This document shows positions 25,970-34,674 of a DNA stretch of 64,000 nt, one piece after another (the first letter of the stretch is position 1; each line of letters opens with the position of its first letter). The stretch spans positions 1 to 64,000 of the forward strand of contig JBKHDM010000002.1 of assembly GCA_046541355.1 (NCBI GenBank). The letters run 5' to 3'. The DNA comes from CAYZHV01 sp046541355 (GTDB lineage Bacteria; Spirochaetota; Spirochaetia; DSM-27196; Alkalispirochaetaceae). Made by a program: the position numbers and the translations under genes. Below the pieces are notes generated by a model. It ran no database searches. It saw only the letters and a program-made list of their open reading frames with translations, and was not told where the DNA came from.

Positions 25970-26619
25970 GGAAACCAGTGATTGTTATTGAAGGACAGAT
26001 CGGTGTCGGTAAGACGACCATAGGCGAGGTACTCGAGGAACGCTACGGTATCTCCCTCTTTCGGGAGCTCACCAGGCAGTCGACCCTGGAGCTTCTCGAC
26101 TCCTTTTACGCGGACAAAAAGCGATGGGCCTTTACCCTGCAGGTCCACTTTCTCAACGAGCGGTTCCGAATGATAAAAGAGATATTCAAAAACGGTGGCG
26201 GTCTGCTCGACCGGTCGATCTACGGAGACCGGATCTTTGCAGACCTCCTGCACGCCGACGGGGATATGAACTCCCAGGAGTTCGAAACCTACGAGACCCT
26301 TCTCAACAACATGCTCGAGCACGCCCAGAAACCGGACCTCCTGGTCTACCTCGATTGCAGCGTCGACACGGCACTGGCGCGGATCAAGCGGCGCAACAGA
26401 GGGCTCGAGGCGGGGATTCCGCGGCAGTATCTGGAGAAGCTCAACGAACGCTATCTGCGCTGGTTCGAGGAGTACGACCTCTCACCGAAGATCATGATCG
26501 ACACCGAAACCTTCCACGTCGACTACCCGGAACAGCTCGAGGATGCCCTGTTGCAGATCGACGAGAAACTCAAGAGGAGTAGCCGATACTCCCAAGCAGT
26601 GTTGCATAGGCAGCGTTGA
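25966..26619 (+). CDS. Deoxynucleoside kinase family protein
   Basis: The 217-residue product opens with the P-loop IVIEGQIGVGKTTIGEVL, followed by the dNK landmarks LLDRSIYGDRIFADLL (DRS/ERS motif) and a lid containing RIKRRNRG (R.K.R type), ending in a typical dNK C-terminus (YPEQLEDALLQI). It phosphorylates deoxyribonucleosides in salvage; the specificity is not predictable here. Start: the GTG at 25966 overlaps the TGA of the upstream gene (GTGA), placing the P-loop at the usual distance; the frame is open 11 codons further but those lie inside the barrel gene. Confidence 0.88.
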   Translation: MRKPVIVIEGQIGVGKTTIGEVLEERYGISLFRELTRQSTLELLDSFYADKKRWAFTLQVHFLNERFRMIKEIFKNGGGLLDRSIYGDRIFADLLHADGDMNSQEFETYETLLNNMLEHAQKPDLLVYLDCSVDTALARIKRRNRGLEAGIPRQYLEKLNERYLRWFEEYDLSPKIMIDTETFHVDYPEQLEDALLQIDEKLKRSSRYSQAVLHRQR

Positions 26620-27493
26620 GCTCCCGGGCGACCTCGCCACCCCGGGGATTAACGTCGGGGTGGTAGCGGAGCATCGCCTTGCGGTAGGCGCGGCGGATCT
26701 CCAACCGTTTCGCCCCGGCCGGCACGCCGAGGAGCGTTCTCGCCCACGCCTCTCCCTCGCGACTCCCGGCGCCTCCCGCACCCCGGCTACCCTCCCGCTC
26801 CCGGCGGCGCTGCTCCCGGTCCGAAAAGTAGGACTCCCGGACCCTCGGCTTGATAAAGCCCTCATCCACCGCAAGGCGGTAGACCTGTTCGTAGAACCCC
26901 GCCCCGAGGACCGGATAGCTGAGAATATTGCGCCGACGAAGCATCCCGATGTACTCAAGGAGTGTCCCTCTCCCCCTCGACGGTAGCTCCTCCTCCCGGA
27001 TAAACCGTTGCGTTACCGCCTCGGCCAACTCCTCTATCGGCAGCTGTTCGGCGAGGATACGCCGGGCAACCTCTCTGTAATCGAGCCCCCGGGAGAGTTC
27101 ATGGCGAATCCGCTGCGCCTCGGGACTCGAGGAAAGCTCGGAAAATCGCTCCCCCACCGCCCGGGCGTAGCCGCCGATGAGCCGCTCCTGCAGCCGCGCT
27201 CCCGCCTCCTGAGGGACAAACACCCCCGCCCGATAGAGTTCCTCCGCCGCACGGGGGTAGCCGACCTCTTCGAGGAGAGTCACGAGCTGCCCGACCTCCT
27301 CCCGGCCGAACCCGTCTGTCGCCGCGGAAAGGGATATACCCCTCGGGTTCTCATAGATCCGTCGGTAGAGGTCCACCAGGTCGAGGTCGAGAAGCTTCGC
27401 GAGCTTTTCAACCGAGAGTCGCCACTCCTCCTGGGAGCTCATCGCTTCGAGGAGATTCGTCGGCAGGGAGGCTCGGGAATTGTTGACACCCAT
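26570..27493 (-). CDS. J-domain co-chaperone with C-terminal J domain
   Basis: The 307-residue protein is largely charged helices for about 225 residues, then an Arg/Gly-rich linker and a J domain at the very C-terminus (RTLLGVPAGAKRLEIRRAYR, with the HPD motif in RYHPDVNPRG at about residue 280). J domains stimulate DnaK ATPase, and the unusual placement at the C-terminus suggests a specialised client-recruiting N-domain. It overlaps the end of the convergent kinase gene by 50 bp. Its start is within the promoter of the glycine riboswitch. An internal ATG at 27442 is an alternative start. Confidence 0.8.
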   Translation of the reverse strand: MGVNNSRASLPTNLLEAMSSQEEWRLSVEKLAKLLDLDLVDLYRRIYENPRGISLSAATDGFGREEVGQLVTLLEEVGYPRAAEELYRAGVFVPQEAGARLQERLIGGYARAVGERFSELSSSPEAQRIRHELSRGLDYREVARRILAEQLPIEELAEAVTQRFIREEELPSRGRGTLLEYIGMLRRRNILSYPVLGAGFYEQVYRLAVDEGFIKPRVRESYFSDREQRRREREGSRGAGGAGSREGEAWARTLLGVPAGAKRLEIRRAYRKAMLRYHPDVNPRGGEVARELNAAYATLLGSIGYSS

Positions 27494-27511
27494 ACCGCAT
27501 GGTACTAGATT
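27483..27511 (+). promoter_or_regulatory. Promoter of the glycine riboswitch / gcv gene
   Basis: TTGACA (27483-27488), 17-nt spacer, TAGATT (27506-27511). Transcription would start about 27518, just upstream of the first aptamer. The -35 overlaps the start codon of the divergent J-domain gene. Confidence 0.7.
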
Positions 27512-27522
27512 ACAGATATTGT

Positions 27523-27725
27523 CGGCGAGAGAGCGTCTCCCGTAAGAGGAGGCCGCCGAAGGTGCAAGGCCCGGCTCATGGCCAAGGCGGGACCGAAACT
27601 CTCAGGCAAAAGGGTCGCCGACACCGTGTAACATCTCTGGAGAGTCGCGCCGCTTTCGGCGCGCACCGACGGGGCAGACGGGACGTCAGGTCGCGTTAAT
27701 CTCTCAGGTACGGGACAGGGAGAAC
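27523..27725 (+). promoter_or_regulatory. Tandem glycine riboswitch (two aptamers)
   Basis: Aptamer one (about 27523-27620) has GAGAGAGCGTCTCC, the conserved GCCGAAGGTGCAAGG core and AAACTCTCAGGCAAAAGG. Aptamer two (about 27632-27725) has CTCTGGAGAG, a GC-rich hairpin (GCGCCGCTTTCGGCGCGC), CACCGACGGGGCAGACG and AATCTCTCAGGTACGGGACAGGGAGA. This double architecture is the classic glycine riboswitch that switches on glycine-cleavage genes when glycine is high, and it lies directly in front of a gcv gene. Only 18 nt separate aptamer two from the ATG; the AGGAGG ribosome site (27732-27737) is immediately after it, which suggests translational control or a terminator folded inside the expression platform. 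Confidence 0.93.
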
Positions 27726-27743
27726 AGGGCCAGGAGGTTCTCG

Positions 27744-30700
27744 ATGAGTGGACGCCGTACCCGGTTGTACGATTGGCATATTCGCAACAACGCAAAGACC
27801 GTTACCTTCGCCGGCTGGGAGATGCCCCTGGCCTATCAGCGTGGCGCTGTGGAAGAGCACCGCATTACCCGACGCAGCGCGGGGCTGTTTGATATCGACC
27901 ACATGGGTCAGTTTGAGCTGACAGGCCCGGAATCCGCCGAGGCCCTCGCTCACCTTCTCTCCTTCGACCCCACCGGACTCGCCCCCTGGGAATCCCACTA
28001 CGCTCTCCTCCTTGCGGAGGACGCGGGAGTGATCGATGACCTGTTCGTCTATCGGTTACCGGACCGCTGGCTTATCGTGGTCAACGCAGCTAAGAGGGAA
28101 GAGGACTTCCTCTGGATGCAACGGCACATCAGCGAGTTCTCGGCGACCCTCGTTGACCGCTCCGACCAGCTTTACATGATAGCCCTCCAGGGCCCCCGGG
28201 CCCTCGAGCTTTTTGCAGCCGCCATGGCGCGCTCCGGCGCCCCCTCACTCTGGACCCCACCGCCCCGATTCTTCTCCCAGGAGATCGAGCTCGAGGGGGT
28301 TCCCGTGGTCCTCGGCAGGACCGGCTACACCGGGGAGGACGGGGTGGAGCTCTTCTTTCCCGAGGAGGCGGCGGAAAAGATCTGGAGCCTCCTGCTTACA
28401 ACCGCGCGACAAGGGAAGATCGAGATTACCCCCGCGGGTCTTGCAGCCCGGGACTCCCTGCGCTTCGAGCCGGGATTCGCCCTCTACGGCCACGAGATCT
28501 CCAGGAAGGTAACGCCCCTGGAGGCGAGACTGACCTGGTGTTGCACCATGGACGGAAGTTTCGTCGGAGGCGACGCTCTGCGAGCTCGAAAGGCTGCGGG
28601 AAGCGAAACCCGCCTGGCCACCTTTGTCATGGAGGACAAAGGGGTGCCCCGGGAGGGATATCTCATCTACAACGGCGAGGGAGGGCAGATCGGCGAGGTT
28701 GTAACCGGAATGTACGCCCCGACGGCGGACGTTTACGCAGGCAACGCCTTTCTCTCGAAACCTCACGCCCAGGTCGGGACGGAGCTGTTCGTCGACATCC
28801 GCGGCCGTCGCAAACGGGCGAAGGTGGTCCGTCGCCCCCTGTACAAGCCCTCCTACCGAACAGGAGAGGCCGGAGCCTTCGAGCTACCGGAGAGTGCGAG
28901 TTTCCAGCGCCGGCACATCGGGCCTGATGAACAGGAAGAGGCGCAGATGCTCCACGCCCTCGGTTACGAGAGTCTCGAGGAGCTGTGCGACGCCGCTGTA
29001 CCGGCGTCGATCCGGATGGACACCACCGTTGATCTACCTGACGGGATCAGCGAGCAGGAGGCGATGGAAGAAAACGCCGCCTTCGCCCGGGCTAATCGCG
29101 GTGGAACCGCCCTCATCGGCATGGGCTACTACGGGACGATCACCCCGGAGGTGATAAAGCGTAACATCCTCGAGAACCCCTCCTGGTACACCCAGTACAC
29201 CCCTTACCAGGCGGAGATCGCTCAGGGACGACTCGAGGCGCTTCTCAACTTTCAGACGATGGTAAGTGAGCTCACGGGGATGCAGCTCGCCAACGCCTCA
29301 CTCCTCGACGAGGCGACCGCTGCGGCTGAGGCGATGATCCTCGCCATGCGCGCCCAGAGCCGCAGCAGCGAGAAAGACACCATCGTTGTCTCCTCGAGCT
29401 GTCACCCCCAGACGATCGAAGTGATGCGTACCAGGGCGGAGCCCCAGGATATCCGGCTTGTCGTCGGCCCTCGTGACAAGCTTCCCATTGACGAGCGCAC
29501 CTTCGCCGTCCTGGTCCAGTATCCAGGCAGTGACGGCTCCCTGCTCCCCTGGGATTCGGTCGCCGAGAAGAGCCACGAGGTCGGAGCGCTTCTGATTGTG
29601 GCGGCGGACCTGCTCAGTCTCACCCTCCTGCGGGAACCAGGGAGCTTCGGTGCGGATGTGGTGGTCGGCTCAACCCAGCGCTTCGGCGTTCCCCTCGGTT
29701 TCGGCGGGCCTCACGCAGCCTTTCTTGCGACCCGTGACCAGTACCGTCGGCTCCTGCCCGGGCGGCTGGTCGGGGTATCGAGGGATCGCCACGGTAATCC
29801 CGCCATGCGCCTCACCCTGCAGACCAGGGAGCAGCATATCCGAAGGGATCGAGCCACCAGCAATATCTGCACCGCTCAGGTCCTCCCGGCTATCCTCGCA
29901 TCGATGTACGCGGTCTACCACGGTCCTGAGGGGCTGAGGGCTATCGCGATGCGCATACGCACCCTCACCCGCGCCCTCCGCTCGGGCTTGCTGGAGCTCG
30001 GCTTTGAGGTGAGCCCGAAGGATGAGATCTTCGACACCCTCACCGTCGGCCTCACCACCGCAGGCGAGGCGGCACGACTGGTAAAGGCTCTCGCAAAGGA
30101 GAGGGTCTACCTGCGGGAGTACAGGGACGCAAGAGTAGGACTATCCGTCGACGAGACCACTACAGCCGCCCTCGTCGAAGAGCTCCTCGGTCAGTTCGCC
30201 TCACTCAGGGGCCGGAGTGCACCGGCTCTCGCCACGCTCCTGCGGACCGCGGAGGCGGAGGTGGAGGAGACTCACCGGCGGGTGAGTGCGTTTCTCAGGG
30301 AACCAGTCTTTCGGGAGCACAGGACCGAGACCAAAATGCTTCGCTACATGAAACGTCTCGAGCAGCGGGACCTCTCTCTCGCCCACGCGATGATTCCCCT
30401 CGGCTCCTGCACCATGAAGCTCAACGCCTCGGCGGAGATGGCAAGCCTCTCCCTCCCCGGGATATCCGGGCTTCACCCGTTTCTCCCGGCGAGTGCGACC
30501 GCCGGCTACTACTCCCTCTTTCGCAAGCTCGAGTCCCAACTCGCACGGATAACCGGATTTGCCGGGACCACGCTCCAGCCCAACAGCGGCGCCCAAGGTG
30601 AGTTCACCGGTCTGATGCTTATCCGGCAGTACCATCGCAGCCGGGCAGAAGCACACCGAACACTCTGCGTCATCCCCGACTCCGCTCATGGGACAAACCC

Positions 30701-31790
30701 GGCGAGCGCCGTCATGGCGGGGATGGAGGTTGCGGTCCTCGAGAGCCGGGAAGACGGCTCGATCGACATGGAACGGCTTGAAGCCCTCCTCGAGGAGCGC
30801 AAGGAACAGCTCGCGGCGATGATGATAACCTACCCGTCGACCCACGGCGTGTTCGAGTCACAGATCACGGAGATCTGCGACATGGTTCATCGGGCCGGTG
30901 GGCTTGTCTACATGGACGGGGCGAACATGAACGCCCAGGTCGGGCTCACCGCCCCGGCAAAGATCGGTGCCGACGTCTGCCACATCAACCTCCACAAGAC
31001 CTTCGCCATACCCCACGGAGGCGGCGGTCCAGGAATGGGTCCGGTCTGCGTCGCCCCCCATCTGCTCCCCTTTCTGCCGACCCATCCGGTCCTCGACCCG
31101 AAGGAGGCGCACCCCCGGGGAGGCGAGGAGGGTCGTCGCGATCCGATCGGGCCGGTCTCCGCCGCCCCCTGGGGAAGCGCTTCGATCCTTCCGATCTCCG
31201 AGAGTTACATCCGGATGCTCGGAGGCCCTGGACTGAGGAAGGTGTCGATGGTGGCGATCCTCAACGCGAACTACATCGCCGCCCGCCTGCAGGACGCCTT
31301 TCCGATCCTCTATCGCGGGGAGCAGGGCACTGTCGCCCACGAGTGCATTATCGACCTGCGCCATCTGGAGAAGGAGACCGGGATAACCGTGGAGGATGTG
31401 GCAAAACGGCTGATTGACTACGGCTTCCACGCCCCGACCATGTCCTGGCCGGTGCCGGGGACACTGATGATCGAGCCCACCGAGAGTGAGGCGAGGGACG
31501 AACTCGACCGGTTCTGCGACGCGATGCTTGCCGTCCGGCAGGAGATCGACCAGGTCGCCGAGGGGGTCTACCCGAAGGAGGACAACCCCCTGGTCAACGC
31601 GCCCCACACCCTCAGGGACGTTATCGAGGAGGAGTGGACTCACCCCTACTCCCGGGAGGCCGCAGCCTACCCCCTGCCCTGGGTAAGGGAGCACAAGTTC
31701 TGGCCCGCGGTGGCGAGGGTGGACAACGTCTGGGGCGACAGGAACCTGCAGTGCAGCTGCGCTCCGATCGCAGACTACCAGGGCACCTGA
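27744..31790 (+). CDS. gcvTP: Glycine cleavage system T-P fusion protein (aminomethyltransferase + glycine decarboxylase)
   Basis: One uninterrupted frame of 1348 codons. Residues 1-370 are a complete GcvT: YDWHIRNNAKTVTFAGWEMP, FDIDHMGQFELTG, GYTGEDGVELF, the AARDSLRFE region and GYLIYNGEGGQIG. Residues about 385-1348 are a complete single-chain GcvP: FQRRHIGPDEQEE, ANASLLDEATAAAEAM, and the PLP-lysine site HINLHKTFAIPHGGGGPGMG (Lys about residue 1090). P decarboxylates glycine and loads the aminomethyl group on the H protein's lipoyl arm; T then releases ammonia and makes methylene-tetrahydrofolate. Normally T, H and P are separate, in gcvTHP order. Here they are one chain and gcvH is not in the window. 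AGGAGG is 6 nt before the ATG. Confidence 0.95.
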   Translation: MSGRRTRLYDWHIRNNAKTVTFAGWEMPLAYQRGAVEEHRITRRSAGLFDIDHMGQFELTGPESAEALAHLLSFDPTGLAPWESHYALLLAEDAGVIDDLFVYRLPDRWLIVVNAAKREEDFLWMQRHISEFSATLVDRSDQLYMIALQGPRALELFAAAMARSGAPSLWTPPPRFFSQEIELEGVPVVLGRTGYTGEDGVELFFPEEAAEKIWSLLLTTARQGKIEITPAGLAARDSLRFEPGFALYGHEISRKVTPLEARLTWCCTMDGSFVGGDALRARKAAGSETRLATFVMEDKGVPREGYLIYNGEGGQIGEVVTGMYAPTADVYAGNAFLSKPHAQVGTELFVDIRGRRKRAKVVRRPLYKPSYRTGEAGAFELPESASFQRRHIGPDEQEEAQMLHALGYESLEELCDAAVPASIRMDTTVDLPDGISEQEAMEENAAFARANRGGTALIGMGYYGTITPEVIKRNILENPSWYTQYTPYQAEIAQGRLEALLNFQTMVSELTGMQLANASLLDEATAAAEAMILAMRAQSRSSEKDTIVVSSSCHPQTIEVMRTRAEPQDIRLVVGPRDKLPIDERTFAVLVQYPGSDGSLLPWDSVAEKSHEVGALLIVAADLLSLTLLREPGSFGADVVVGSTQRFGVPLGFGGPHAAFLATRDQYRRLLPGRLVGVSRDRHGNPAMRLTLQTREQHIRRDRATSNICTAQVLPAILASMYAVYHGPEGLRAIAMRIRTLTRALRSGLLELGFEVSPKDEIFDTLTVGLTTAGEAARLVKALAKERVYLREYRDARVGLSVDETTTAALVEELLGQFASLRGRSAPALATLLRTAEAEVEETHRRVSAFLREPVFREHRTETKMLRYMKRLEQRDLSLAHAMIPLGSCTMKLNASAEMASLSLPGISGLHPFLPASATAGYYSLFRKLESQLARITGFAGTTLQPNSGAQGEFTGLMLIRQYHRSRAEAHRTLCVIPDSAHGTNPASAVMAGMEVAVLESREDGSIDMERLEALLEERKEQLAAMMITYPSTHGVFESQITEICDMVHRAGGLVYMDGANMNAQVGLTAPAKIGADVCHINLHKTFAIPHGGGGPGMGPVCVAPHLLPFLPTHPVLDPKEAHPRGGEEGRRDPIGPVSAAPWGSASILPISESYIRMLGGPGLRKVSMVAILNANYIAARLQDAFPILYRGEQGTVAHECIIDLRHLEKETGITVEDVAKRLIDYGFHAPTMSWPVPGTLMIEPTESEARDELDRFCDAMLAVRQEIDQVAEGVYPKEDNPLVNAPHTLRDVIEEEWTHPYSREAAAYPLPWVREHKFWPAVARVDNVWGDRNLQCSCAPIADYQGT

Positions 31791-31803
31791 GGCGTGGACA
31801 GCC

Positions 31804-31840
31804 GCCCTGCCCCCTCGTAACTCCTGCCCCGGGGGAGGGC
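31804..31840. terminator. Possible bidirectional hairpin between gcvTP and the MFS gene
   Basis: GCCCTGCCCCC (31804-31814) can pair with GGGGGAGGGC (31831-31840) with one bulge, between two convergent genes. No T-tract on either side, so it is a weak candidate. Confidence 0.3.
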
Positions 31841-33027
31841 TACAGCCGCCCCTGGGAGGATGCGACGGCAAGTCGCACCGCCCAGAGGAGAGCGGGGAGC
31901 GCCGGGATCAGGTAGAGCAACTCCACCCGGGGCGCGATGAGATCGATCAGCGTTCCGCTTGCGAGGTAGGCGACCGGCGCTATCACTGCGTTTCCCGCCT
32001 CGATAACCGCAAAGAGCCTGCCGTGATGGCTCCTCGGAAAGCGACGCTGCACGGTGGTGGCTACCTCGATATAGACCGCCCCGGCGGCGGCGCCGGCGAC
32101 AATGGAGGCGAGAAAGACCGTCGGCAGCCCGGGCAGAACAGCGACCGAGAGGAGCGCCACCGAGAGGATCCCGTACGCCCGGGGCAGAAGCGATCGGGAG
32201 CCGCGGTGGAAGCGGGAGAGCCCCAGAAAGGTGAGGATCGCTCCGGCGAGCATCGAGGCAAAGAGAACTCCCACCAACCACTCCGGCTCTCCGAGGCGGT
32301 CCTCCACGAGGAAGGGAAGGGAGAGTACGACGGGAGGAGATATCGCGAAGAGGGCGACCTGGGAGAGAAACCCGAGGCGCAGTTTAGTCTCTCCCGCTAC
32401 CAGGCGCACCCCCTCGAGGGCTGAGGCGAGGATGGGGTCGTGCTCGGGCTGCCCACCCCCCTGGTCGGGGAGCTTGATAGCGAGCTCCTCGAGGGCGGAG
32501 AGGATAAACGAAACACCGTTGAGCAGAAATATCAGAGGCGCCGAGACGAGGGCGTAGGCGACGCCCCCGACGGCGTTGCCCGCGAGGTTCGACAACTGGT
32601 TGGTGGTTGCCCGCAGGGCGTTGGCACCCTCGAGAGCTTGATCGTCTACCAGCTCTGGAATGAGAGCCTGGGCCGCGGGAACAAAGATGGCGTTACCGAC
32701 CCCGAGGAGGAGGGCCACCAGAAGGATGATCCAGGGGGTCTGAAGGGGCGCAGAGAGCCATGCGGCGGCAAGGAGGAGCGTCGCACCACCCCGCAGGAGA
32801 TCCGCGGCGACGATCAGCCCTTTGCGCGGAAGGCGATCCACCAGAGGACCGGTCAGGGGCATCAGCAGCGCCGCGGGCACCAGCGCGAGAAACTGATAGA
32901 GCCCGAGGAGCACTCCCGACTCCGTCAGATCCTTGAGCAGCAGAACGACAACGATCAGGTAGACACTGCTGCCGAAGGTCGAAACAGCGTTGCCCAGGAC
33001 CAGGAGGTGGAGGTTCCGACGGCTCAC
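31840..33027 (-). CDS. MFS transporter
   Basis: A 395-residue, 12-helix protein of the major facilitator type: LVLGNAVSTFGSSVYLIVVV at the start, the loop motif VDRLPRKGLIVAADLLRGG (the D-R-x-x-R-K variant of motif A after helix 2), and a central loop near residue 195. Resembles the MFS_3 / enterobactin-exporter-like group. The GTG start overlaps the stop of the upstream gene (GTGA), so it is the last gene of the nine-gene operon and plausibly exports the product or an intermediate. Substrate unknown. Confidence 0.85.
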   Translation of the reverse strand: MSRRNLHLLVLGNAVSTFGSSVYLIVVVLLLKDLTESGVLLGLYQFLALVPAALLMPLTGPLVDRLPRKGLIVAADLLRGGATLLLAAAWLSAPLQTPWIILLVALLLGVGNAIFVPAAQALIPELVDDQALEGANALRATTNQLSNLAGNAVGGVAYALVSAPLIFLLNGVSFILSALEELAIKLPDQGGGQPEHDPILASALEGVRLVAGETKLRLGFLSQVALFAISPPVVLSLPFLVEDRLGEPEWLVGVLFASMLAGAILTFLGLSRFHRGSRSLLPRAYGILSVALLSVAVLPGLPTVFLASIVAGAAAGAVYIEVATTVQRRFPRSHHGRLFAVIEAGNAVIAPVAYLASGTLIDLIAPRVELLYLIPALPALLWAVRLAVASSQGRL

Positions 33028-34661
33028 GGGGCGAGGAGAGACTCCACCGCCGGGACGCCGATGAGCACCTCATAGATCAACGGATAGAGGGTGTCCATTC
33101 GTGGATGGGGAGGCTCCTGGGAGGGAACCAGACCATCCACAAAACCGCGCTCCTTAAAGGGCGCCACCTGCCGATCGAGCTTGGAGAGGATATGGACCGG
33201 CACGGAGTAGGTGGAGCTCCGTTCGCTGATCGGGATCCTCGGCTGATGATCCCCGATAATCACCGCGATGTCCCCCTCCTCGAGGTAGAGACGCACATAA
33301 TCGACGGCGCTTTTGAGAGAGTACTCGATGGAGGCGGTATAGCCTTCCGGGTATTCGCCTCCCGAGAGCCAGTTGTTGTCAAACACCGTCGGGGAGACAC
33401 GATGGTAGATCGAACCGTCGCCCATGCCGTCCCAATCCTCGAAGTAAGGTGGCACGATCCGGAAGGGGACGTGGCTTGAAACCATGACGTAGGTTGTAAA
33501 CAGGGGTGATTCGACTCCCTCGGTCCGTTCGCGCATATACCTGAGCAGGTACTGGTCCGGCAGGCGGCCAAAGGTATAGTGGGGTCCCCGGTAGGTAAAG
33601 TCACGTTGAATGTAGAAGCGGTCGAACCGGTAGAACTCCCGATAACCCGGATCGAAATAGGTCATCCCGGGAGCTGCGAGAACCGTCTCATACCCCGCCT
33701 GATTCATCACATCGATAATGGTCCGCCGGTCGCTCTCCTTTACCCCGTCATAGGCAGCCTGGTCACCAAGCCAGACGCCGGAGAGGATCGTCCCGTCGGC
33801 GAGCCAGGATCGTCCCCCAAAGGCGGGGGACCTCATGAAATGAGAGACGATGGAGTAGCCCGAATCCTCGAGGTCCTCCTCGAGGTAGTCGTAGATCGGC
33901 ATGATGAGCCGGTTGTGATCCTCCCGGCTGAAAAGCGTGTGACCGTAGCTCTCGATGACAAAGAACCTGAGGTCGCCGCCGCCGAGAAGGGGGAGCGGGT
34001 CCTCCCGGGACGGCTCGAGTTCCTCCGCCGCGTACTCAGGCGGCGTCGGGGGGAGTGCCTGGTCGACGAGGCGCGCGGTGATCGGATACCGCCACGGCTG
34101 CCCGCCGAGGAGGGTGAGAGTTGACAGAAGCAGCGGCGGAGCGACGAGGGCGACCGCGCGCCAGGGTAGCCGGGCGGAGCGCTCGAGGGCAAAATAAAAG
34201 AGGAAAAAGAGGATGCCCATGGTAAGTAGAAGCGGGACGACAAGGCTTACCCCGAGGATCACCGGCTGAGCAAACCGGTTGGTCGAAAAAATCATGTTCA
34301 TGAACCCCGGCAGGAAGGCGAGATCCCGCCAGGGAACAAAATGCTCCCGGTAGACGAACTGATAGAAGCTCTCCCCGAGACCGAAGAGGACGACCAGGGA
34401 GACCGGCAGGAGCAGTAACAGCAGCAGCGAGAGCCGCCGGCGCCGGGAAAAACGGGAAATACCGAGAATCAGGAGGGAGACAACGGCACTCTCGGGAACA
34501 ACCGTGAACAGGGCGAGGATGTTGCGTTGCGGCAACCAGTAGTAGAGGCCGAGGACGAGGTTGGAGGCGAGAAAAAGAAGGAGGATGAGCAGGATCTCCG
34601 GGATGACCCTTCCATCGGCCTCGCCGCCCTCAGGTCGCAAGAGATTGCGGATCAGACGCAC
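33024..34661 (-). CDS. Membrane sulfatase / LtaS-like phosphotransferase
   Basis: Five hydrophobic segments in residues 20-205 (including ILLILLLFLASNLVLGLYYW and RLSLLLLLLLPVSLVVLFGL) are followed by a large extracytoplasmic domain of the alkaline-phosphatase/sulfatase superfamily: FFVIESYGHTLF (metal-ligand Glu), a loop GGRSWLADGT where the nucleophile Ser/Thr should lie, and VIIGDHQPRI (metal-ligand Asp-His). This is the LtaS/OpgB-type layout, in which a phosphoglycerol or phosphoethanolamine is moved to a glycan or lipid acceptor. The GTG at 34661 is chosen because GGAGGGGG lies just upstream and 13 bp separate it from the CDP-alcohol phosphotransferase gene. The 73 extra upstream codons overlap that gene. 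Confidence 0.75.
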   Translation of the reverse strand: MRLIRNLLRPEGGEADGRVIPEILLILLLFLASNLVLGLYYWLPQRNILALFTVVPESAVVSLLILGISRFSRRRRLSLLLLLLLPVSLVVLFGLGESFYQFVYREHFVPWRDLAFLPGFMNMIFSTNRFAQPVILGVSLVVPLLLTMGILFFLFYFALERSARLPWRAVALVAPPLLLSTLTLLGGQPWRYPITARLVDQALPPTPPEYAAEELEPSREDPLPLLGGGDLRFFVIESYGHTLFSREDHNRLIMPIYDYLEEDLEDSGYSIVSHFMRSPAFGGRSWLADGTILSGVWLGDQAAYDGVKESDRRTIIDVMNQAGYETVLAAPGMTYFDPGYREFYRFDRFYIQRDFTYRGPHYTFGRLPDQYLLRYMRERTEGVESPLFTTYVMVSSHVPFRIVPPYFEDWDGMGDGSIYHRVSPTVFDNNWLSGGEYPEGYTASIEYSLKSAVDYVRLYLEEGDIAVIIGDHQPRIPISERSSTYSVPVHILSKLDRQVAPFKERGFVDGLVPSQEPPHPRMDTLYPLIYEVLIGVPAVESLLAP

Positions 34662-34674
34662 CGGTCCCCCTCCC

